A DNA stretch of 64,000 bases from Jacaranda mimosifolia (lineage: Eukaryota; Streptophyta; Magnoliopsida; Lamiales; Bignoniaceae), in contig CM032133.1 in NCBI GenBank assembly GCA_018894105.1, positions 21,342,501-21,406,500 on the forward strand. The letters are read 5' to 3'. Shown here in pieces: positions 58,593 to 64,000 of the stretch; within the stretch, counting starts at the first letter, position 1; every line of letters begins with the position of its first letter. Made by a program: the position numbers and the translations under genes. Below the pieces are notes generated by a model that saw nothing but the letters and a program-made list of their open reading frames with translations, searched no databases and was not told the origin of the DNA.

Positions 58593-59235
58593 CCATTTGA
58601 CCCTCTTGTGTTTCATCTCGATTGACGGTAGGTCATCCTCTATGACCTCAAATAGTCCATGATAAGAGAAATGGGTGAGGTTGTTCCCGTGACATCACTT
58701 AGTATATAAGATCTTTCAGTCCTATTAACTATGTGAAATCTCATATATTTGAGTCACAATCATCTGTATACATGTCATTCACTAATCATCTTCCATGATC
58801 TCTTTACGGAAAATACTTCCTTATTTCCCTCTCAATGCCACCATGTAGTTATATAGATCAGTCCTATTACTGAAAATGTGAGTCCCAAATTAAGCTCATT
58901 ATCTAAATCTTGATCCTATACAAGATCAAACATTTATCATCTCAAACAACCTTTCAATTCCTACGTCCTATAATCACAAAATGCTCGGTCAACATTGTAA
59001 CTCCAAAGATATCATTCGACCAAACATTCGTAAAGTCACATGCGTGATACCTTAAAGTAATGGACTATATACTGGCTTGCTATCCCAGTACCAATCCTTC
59101 ACTTTTTGATACCATACATTATCCCAAAATTCACATCCTAACAAAATTCTCAAGTCAAACATATTATTTACTAATCTAGAAATCCCATATTCCAAGGATC
59201 CTGTCCCGGTATAGCTCAGGTTTCCAAACTTAAGA
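58593..59235 (-). other. G2 leader region between solo LTR and primer site
   Basis: No coding signal; corresponds to the untranslated leader of G2. Confidence 0.5.
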
Positions 59236-59237
59236 TT

Positions 59238-59245
59238 TGATACCA
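59238..59245 (-). other. G2 primer binding site (tRNA-Met type)
   Basis: TGGTATCA on the minus strand, four bases inside the 5' LTR edge; beyond 8 bases the match to tRNA-Met is lost. Confidence 0.65.
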
Positions 59246-59249
59246 CTTC

Positions 59250-59697
59250 TGTAACGCCTCATCTAGGAGGTGCTTGCTTTGGATTGAGGTGTTACACATA
59301 CCGAATTTTTTCAAAACCAATTACACCCTCCAAAATTCTCAACCTAAGAAATTTCATAATTTAAAATTCAAGCTAGTCATGTTGGAAATGACAAGCAAAA
59401 CCCAAGTTCTCATAACAAGTCATAGTTTTTCAAATGCCCATAATTTAACTTATATACATATATCATTCAACGGGGACTCTAACCTGTCATACTTCACAGT
59501 AGAAAAGACACTAACTTATAATCTATTGCCCCTTTTACATTACAACTATAACATCTCGCATTCTTACTGTTATAGATGTCGTGATAACAATATTTACACT
59601 ATACCAAAAGATAGCCTAAGCTCAAGGTGCTTTCTACACTTCAATCTGGTCAAAGAACAAAAAGAACAACGCAAAGAGGGTGAGTCCAAATGACTTA
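59250..59697 (-). repeat. G2 5' LTR, truncated to about 450 bp
   Basis: Starts TGTAACGCCTC and follows 48381-48830 closely (for example CAATTACACCCTCCAAAATT and CTAGTCATGTTGGAAATGAC). Similarity stops near 59697, where copia sequence begins. The outer 2.6 kb of the LTR are missing. Confidence 0.8.
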
Positions 59698-60110
59698 GTG
59701 AAACTAAAACCATGCCAGGACTGTTGGAATTATAGAGGTAGAAAGGATGTTGGGGATCATCGATGGTGGTGTGGCCACCTGAAGTGTAAGCAGTGTTGGA
59801 TTGGTTGTTATCCATAGGGGAGAAGAAGCAAAAAAGAAGAATGGAATAGAATTATAGAGAATCTGGGAAGAATGTAGCGAGATTAGGGTTTTAATTGTCT
59901 TCTGATACTATATCAATGGAGAGAGGAATTTATGTTGAATGTAAAGCCATGAAATAGAGGAAAGGAAAAGTGTTTATTGAATGCCGGAAGCAACTTTATT
60001 TATACACGAAAAAAGAAAAGCCTAACTGATGCGGTTAAGCTACCTAACATAAAGTTTAACTAACTTAATTAACTGAGATATTTTCTGTACAATGGTATTG
60101 CTAAATATAT
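59698..60110 (-). mobile_element. Copia element 5' end: Gag start, primer site, partial 5' LTR
   Basis: On the minus strand an ATG at 59815 opens MDNNQSNTAYTSGGHTTIDD and then HPFYLYNSNSPGMVLVS, the start of the Ty1/copia Gag domain (PFYLHxSDNPGxxLVS pattern). A primer site TAGTATCAGAAG (59899-59910) precedes it, and beyond it lies LTR-like sequence with a TATA box (GTATAAATAAAG, about 59997-60008). Gag is cut after some 40 codons at the G2 junction. The outer LTR edge is not clear. Confidence 0.65.
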
Positions 60111-61115
60111 ACGATTATGACTCTAATAAGTAATGAACTTTTCTTTTTCATGCGTAAAATGTAAATCTCTTTTCTTTGTTGAATAATTTCTTAGTTATCT
60201 ATGCAAGAAAGTGACTTTTTACTATGAAAGAAATATGGACCTTATGAGTCGAAATTTAGAAAATAAACACTATTTTTGGTTGTGTTTTGGGTATTTTCTG
60301 AAAAATATTTTTGGAAAAGGTATTTTGGAAGTTAAATTAGAAGAATTCGCCAAATGTTTGGTTTTATTTTGGGAAAACATGAAAAATAAAATTTTATGTT
60401 TGAAATTATTTTATAGGGGACAAAAGTAACTGTAGATGTCAAATCAATTACTTTTTTGTTTGGTTTGTGGGGGTGAAATTGTATATTTTAGAGTAAATAT
60501 TGTATGTGTGTGTATATATATATATATATATGGATGGATGATTGATGTGTCACCTTGCTTTTTTTTTCTTTTTTTTTTTTTGGGAAAAAATTGGGTCTTA
60601 TAAGTCTAATGGGCTCAATGAACTCAAGTTCACAAGAACTTAACTAGTATAAATATCATCTTCCATATCTAAAAAGGGAATGGAACCATTCATTTTTTTT
60701 TTAACTCTTGCACTATCTTTATGTGCAGGTGCATTCTTAGAGTAGAGGCCTACCATTTAATGATTTTCAAAATGGACCTCTAGATCTGATTTTGCAACAT
60801 CAATATCTAATAAGGGTAATAGAATGAAAAAGATTAGCTTGAATATTTAAGTCCATTTTCTATATAAGTGATTTTTTGAATGTTCGGTGCATCTTTTTAT
60901 TTGATTTACATTAGTTTTATATCATTTATTGTTTTCTTCATTTAAATCGAATATGTAGAGGTCTTTATCAAACTTTAGATAAGATTCGCATTTCGTCCTC
61001 GTACATCTTAATCGTGGCCCATTGAGTTGAAAACTTTGCCAAACTTTCCATCTAAATACATATGATTAAATTTTAAAAAAAATAAATTTAAAGTTTAGAA
61101 AAAAAATATGAGGCC
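60111..61115. other. AT-rich region without genes
   Basis: TG/TA repeats at 60500-60530 and T-rich tracts. No gene recognised. Confidence 0.5.
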
Positions 61116-61550
61116 AAGGTCTGTTTGGTATCACTTTCTTGGAGTGCATTTCCACGGAAGAAAAGTAAAAACCGAACACCTCAACTCATTCTCCAAGCAC
61201 ACTATTGAAGACATACACAAAATATTTCTGAAAGATCCCCTTTCCCAATCCTTAATATATATATAATAGTTCTGTATGTATATTCATTTATAATTGTACA
61301 TATATATCAAAATATTAATATAGAATTACATTTCCATCTAATAGACCAAACAAAAGATATTGATTTAATATTTACAGTATAAAACATCTTCTCTTAAAAT
61401 AATATCAAATACATCCATTCTCTCCTAAAACAACTTTCAGTCACTCTCATAACAAAACAATATATATATATATATATATATTCCCCAACTTCACCATCCA
61501 AAATTCATTATCCTAAAATATTTGATGCCAGAATGAAACCAATTAGGGCA
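61116..61550. mobile_element. Possible MITE
   Basis: TCTGTTTGGTATCACTTTCT at the left and the reverse complement of the right end, CCCTAATTGGTTTCATTCTG, are similar imperfect inverted ends. Body AT-rich. No target duplication was found. Confidence 0.4.
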
Positions 61551-62147
61551 AATAAGTGGCTGTTACTGCACTCAGTTAGAGCGGCCCACATACAACCGGT
61601 AACATGGAAGCTTAATTAATTAAACTTATTTAGGGAAGTTATTATTATCATTTAACTAATCAACTCATACTAATGATATAATCATAGAATATAATTTTTA
61701 TTTGATGTGACTGTCATATATTAATTATCATTTTAATTTTGAATAACAGTTTACTTGGCCAAATTAAGCATTATTATATGAAAGAAAATGCATGTCAAAG
61801 AGCTGAAGAATTAATTTAAGGAAATAAACAACTAAAGTCTCCGTAAATAGCTTTATTTTTTCCATTTCTACAGACTATTAAATTGTCCTTTTGCAACTAG
61901 CTAGTAGGAATTAGGATATCTTCCTATTTCTTTGATTAAGAAGGAACATTATTAACAATCGTGACTTCGGCGGTGAAGACAGAAACCTGGCCCATTGAAT
62001 TAACTCTTTCAAACGCAATTGAATACTAACTCTTAGTAGAAGACAACCTTGATCAATTCAACGGAAAAAAGCAAGAATGTTATCGTTTTCAAGCATTTTC
62101 ATCATGGGAATTTAATAGTTGAATATTGCTTGACGAAGAGAAATAAT
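61551..62147. other. Region without recognised genes
   Basis: Nothing recognised. Confidence 0.5.
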
Positions 62148-62594
62148 GGCAAAATTTCAGTTTTCGTCCTATAACTTTATCCCACTTACGTTTTTGCCTT
62201 ATATCTTTAAAAATTATAATTTTACTCCTATAAGTAACAAAATGATGATATGTAATATATAAATATATATATACACACATGTATATATATATGTGTGTAT
62301 ATAATATATTTGAAATTACAAAAAAAAAAGAAAAGAAAAGACATGTATGTTGCCAAATAAGCAAGAAAAAGACAAAAAAATGCCTAATAGGCTAGCCAAC
62401 TAAGCAAAAACTCCAAGATGCCACATCCTTGGTGAGCCATGTCAGCTTTTCCGGCAACTTTCACCAACTCCGACGAAAAAAAGGACTGAAACGGTCAATT
62501 TTTGTTACTTATAGGATTAAAATTGTAATTTTTGAAGATATAGGGTAAAAATACAAGTGAAGTAAAATTATAGGAAGAAAAATAAAATTTTGCC
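62148..62594. mobile_element. Mutator-type MITE with perfect 10-bp flanking repeat
   Basis: Starts GGCAAAATTTCAG and ends AAAATTTTGCC. The ends are inverted copies over about 110 bp (left TTAAAAATTATAATTTTACT and CCTATAAGTAACAAAA; right TTTTTGTTACTTATAGG and AAAATTGTAATTTTTGAAGA). GAGAAATAAT occurs on both sides (62138-62147 and 62595-62604), fitting the 9-11-bp duplication of Mutator-like elements. 447 bp, no ORF. Confidence 0.85.
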
Positions 62595-62608
62595 GAGAAA
62601 TAATTATT

Positions 62609-62664
62609 ATGATTCTTTAGTTTTATGTCAATAGCTATGATTCTTTAGTTTTATGTCAATAGCT
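62609..62664. repeat. 28-bp perfect tandem duplication
   Basis: Two identical copies of ATGATTCTTTAGTTTTATGT plus CAATAGCT, just beyond the target duplication of the preceding MITE. Confidence 0.95.
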
Positions 62665-63092
62665 ACCTAGCCTGGCAGTTTGTTACTTTGTAAATAACCA
62701 CTCCGAGATACAGTGACGTTTAAATCACAATGGGAAATAATTTAAAATAATTCCGACCTCTTGATTTCTTAAATAATAAATAATTAAGTTATTGAATGTA
62801 CAAATGTGAGGTAGCTACCTATAATTATTGGAAGGTTATTTTTGAATTAACACAACTGTAGAAAAGATTTTGATTGAACAATTATATCTTATTGGAAAAA
62901 TAGTGATTTGGACAAATATGCCGACTCTACATCCGATCACATCTATACATGTAATCACATATTTTTATATAGTCATGCAGTACTTTTATGCAGGCATATC
63001 ATTTTGTATTGTTTGCAGGCCACAATTCTTACATGATTCGGCCTTATCCCAACTACTTTATAACTCAACTATAGTCACTTTATCTTAATATT
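62665..63092. other. Region without recognised genes
   Basis: AT-rich flank of the copia element. Confidence 0.5.
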
Positions 63093-63409
63093 TGTTAGTT
63101 TTGCAGGATTTTGGCGAAATCACTATTGGAATGAAAGTCAGAGATATTCATCTTGTTTTCAGAGAAAGAGAAAAGCTGAGAAATTAATTCTGTATATTGA
63201 AAATTGAGATTACACGTCGTGGTACACTTATTTATAGCCAGAACTTATCAGCTAATTAATGGAGGAGGTTGACTAACTAACCCTAACTAATTACAGTTAG
63301 TGCACTAACTAAATAACAAGTTGGAATAACAAACTAACAAAGCTGAAGAAACAAACTAATAACCAACTAACAAGCTGAGCTGGACACCACACTTTACAAT
63401 TTCTCTACA
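63093..63409 (-). repeat. Copia 3' LTR, 317 bp
   Basis: On the minus strand it starts TGTAGAGAAATTG right after the polypurine tract and ends ...CTAACA. A TATA box (TATAAATAAG, about 63228-63237) lies in the middle as in other copia LTRs. The outer end is inferred from the TG/CA rule. Confidence 0.7.
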
Positions 63410-63422
63410 CGCCCCCCTCAAG
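63410..63422 (-). other. Copia polypurine tract
   Basis: TTGAGGGGGGCG on the minus strand between the pol stop and the LTR start. Confidence 0.75.
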
Positions 63423-64000
63423 TTGGAGGTTGATGAGGGTTAGCCAACCCCAACTTGAATAGCAAATATTCAAATTGAGGCGATGCTAGGGATTTAGTGA
63501 ACATGTGAGCGAGTTGCTCTTTGCTAGCAATGTGCCGTGTGCTTATGAATCCTTTTTTGAGATGATAGTCTATTTCTAGACGCTTGGTGTGCTCATGGAA
63601 CATGGGATTGGCGGCTATGTGCAGTGCAGCTTTGTTGTCACAGTACAGAACAATGGGCAGATCCCTAGTAACTCCAAAATCAACCAGGACATATGTTAAC
63701 CATTGCAGCTCACACACTATTGAAGCCATCCTATGATATTCCACCTCAACAGAAGATCTGGATACGGTGCTTTGTTTCTTGGTTTTCCAAGAAATGAGTG
63801 AAGAGCCAAGGAGTACACAAAACCCAATCATTGACCTCCTAGTATCTTGGCAAGCAGCCCAAGTAGTATCACTGTATATATGCAACGTCAATTCATTATG
63901 TCTCGCAAAGAGTAACCCTCTAGACAGGAACCTTTTGAGGTATCTTGGAACGTGCATGGTAGCATGCCAGTGTGACTGTCGTTGTTCGTTAATGAATTGA
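63418..64000 (-). CDS. Copia pol, C-terminal RNase H (partial)
   Basis: The frame is open from the window edge (QFINEQRQSHWHATMHVPRY) to a stop at 63418-63420, 193 codons. RNase H removes the RNA strand during reverse transcription. The catalytic residues are in place: Asp in IYSDTTWA, Glu in SSVEVEY, Asp in YCDNKAALHIA. Family motifs TRRSMIGFC, SSLISWKTKKQ, STVSRSS, FHEHTKRLEID and SKEQLAHMFTKSL follow in order. There is no internal stop, so the pol could still be functional as far as it is visible. An internal ATG at 63957 is not the true start; translation enters from the right as part of the polyprotein. Confidence 0.9.
   Translation of the reverse strand, partial: QFINEQRQSHWHATMHVPRYLKRFLSRGLLFARHNELTLHIYSDTTWAACQDTRRSMIGFCVLLGSSLISWKTKKQSTVSRSSVEVEYHRMASIVCELQWLTYVLVDFGVTRDLPIVLYCDNKAALHIAANPMFHEHTKRLEIDYHLKKGFISTRHIASKEQLAHMFTKSLASPQFEYLLFKLGLANPHQPPT

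Larger units (their letters stand above)
48381..59697 (-). mobile_element. G2: second Gag-only LTR retrotransposon, with nested insertions
   Basis: Minus-strand order: truncated 5' LTR (59250-59697), primer site, Gag, polypurine tract, complete 3' LTR (48381-51471). Two insertions enlarge it: a CACTA element in Gag and a plus-strand solo LTR in the leader. With these and their duplications removed, the internal region is about 2.06 kb, close to the 1.79 kb of G1. LTR termini, purine tract, primer site and the zinc-knuckle segment ending WKK are all shared with G1, so both belong to one family. Confidence 0.8.
63093..64000 (-). mobile_element. Ty1/copia retrotransposon, 3' end; rest outside window
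   Basis: The minus strand gives the C-terminal RNase H of pol, a polypurine tract and a 3' LTR. The RNase H frame is uninterrupted, unlike all other retroelement proteins in the window, so this insertion is probably the youngest. The remainder extends to the right. Confidence 0.85.

Overview
The window is a repeat-dense stretch of plant nuclear DNA, most likely from a dicot. Evidence: spliced coding sequence with plant-type introns, a subgroup-6 R2R3-MYB gene carrying the dicot anthocyanin-regulator ANDV signature, all major classes of plant transposon, and a decayed insert of plastid 16S rDNA. No genus can be named from what is visible. Only one plausible host gene was found, a MYB at 26497-27718. 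Almost everything else is transposon sequence, transposon remnants or AT-rich filler.

Layout. 1-5252: LTR retrotransposon on the minus strand (called G1 here) with LTRs near 2.9 kb and an internal region of only about 1.8 kb that holds Gag and nothing else. 5253-12604: decayed Tat-lineage Ty3/gypsy element on the plus strand (RT, RNase H, a second RNase H, integrase, an antisense ORF, 3' LTR); its 5' part is not seen. 12777-14980: LINE-type RNase H fragment (minus) split in two by a 1.47-kb plastid insert carrying the rrn16 promoter and 16S gene. 15.8-16.9 kb: SINE and MITE. 17.5-24.8 kb: Mutator-like transposase pseudogene (plus), itself interrupted by at least three smaller elements and ending in a series of tandemly duplicated intron-exon units. 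25.85-27.8 kb: MITE, then the MYB gene. 28-36.5 kb: AT-rich DNA with MITEs, a fold-back element and a three-copy motif. 36.55-43.44 kb: Athila-type Ty3/gypsy derivative (minus) with Gag and protease but no RT or integrase. 43.5-48.4 kb: AT-rich with two TIR elements. 48381-59697: second Gag-only element (G2, minus) of the same family as G1, invaded by a CACTA element and by a plus-strand solo LTR of a related element, the solo LTR itself invaded by a second CACTA-like element. 59.7-64 kb: fragment of a copia 5' end, MITEs including a Mutator-type one with a 10-bp target duplication, and the 3' end of a copia element whose RNase H frame is open to the window edge.

How the parts relate. The order of insertion can be read from target duplications: ATTTC around the solo LTR, AAT around the first CACTA, CTC around the second CACTA-like element, TAA around two Tourist-like MITEs, and 8 bp around a hAT MITE. 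The MYB gene has the bHLH-interaction motif and ANDV motif expected of an anthocyanin activator, but the usual acidic C-terminal end lies in the +1 frame behind two CCCC runs, so the allele shown may encode a truncated protein or contain a sequencing error.

Limits. No alignment or search was run. Identities come from recognising protein motifs and terminal structures by eye; boundaries without a target duplication are approximate to tens of bases.
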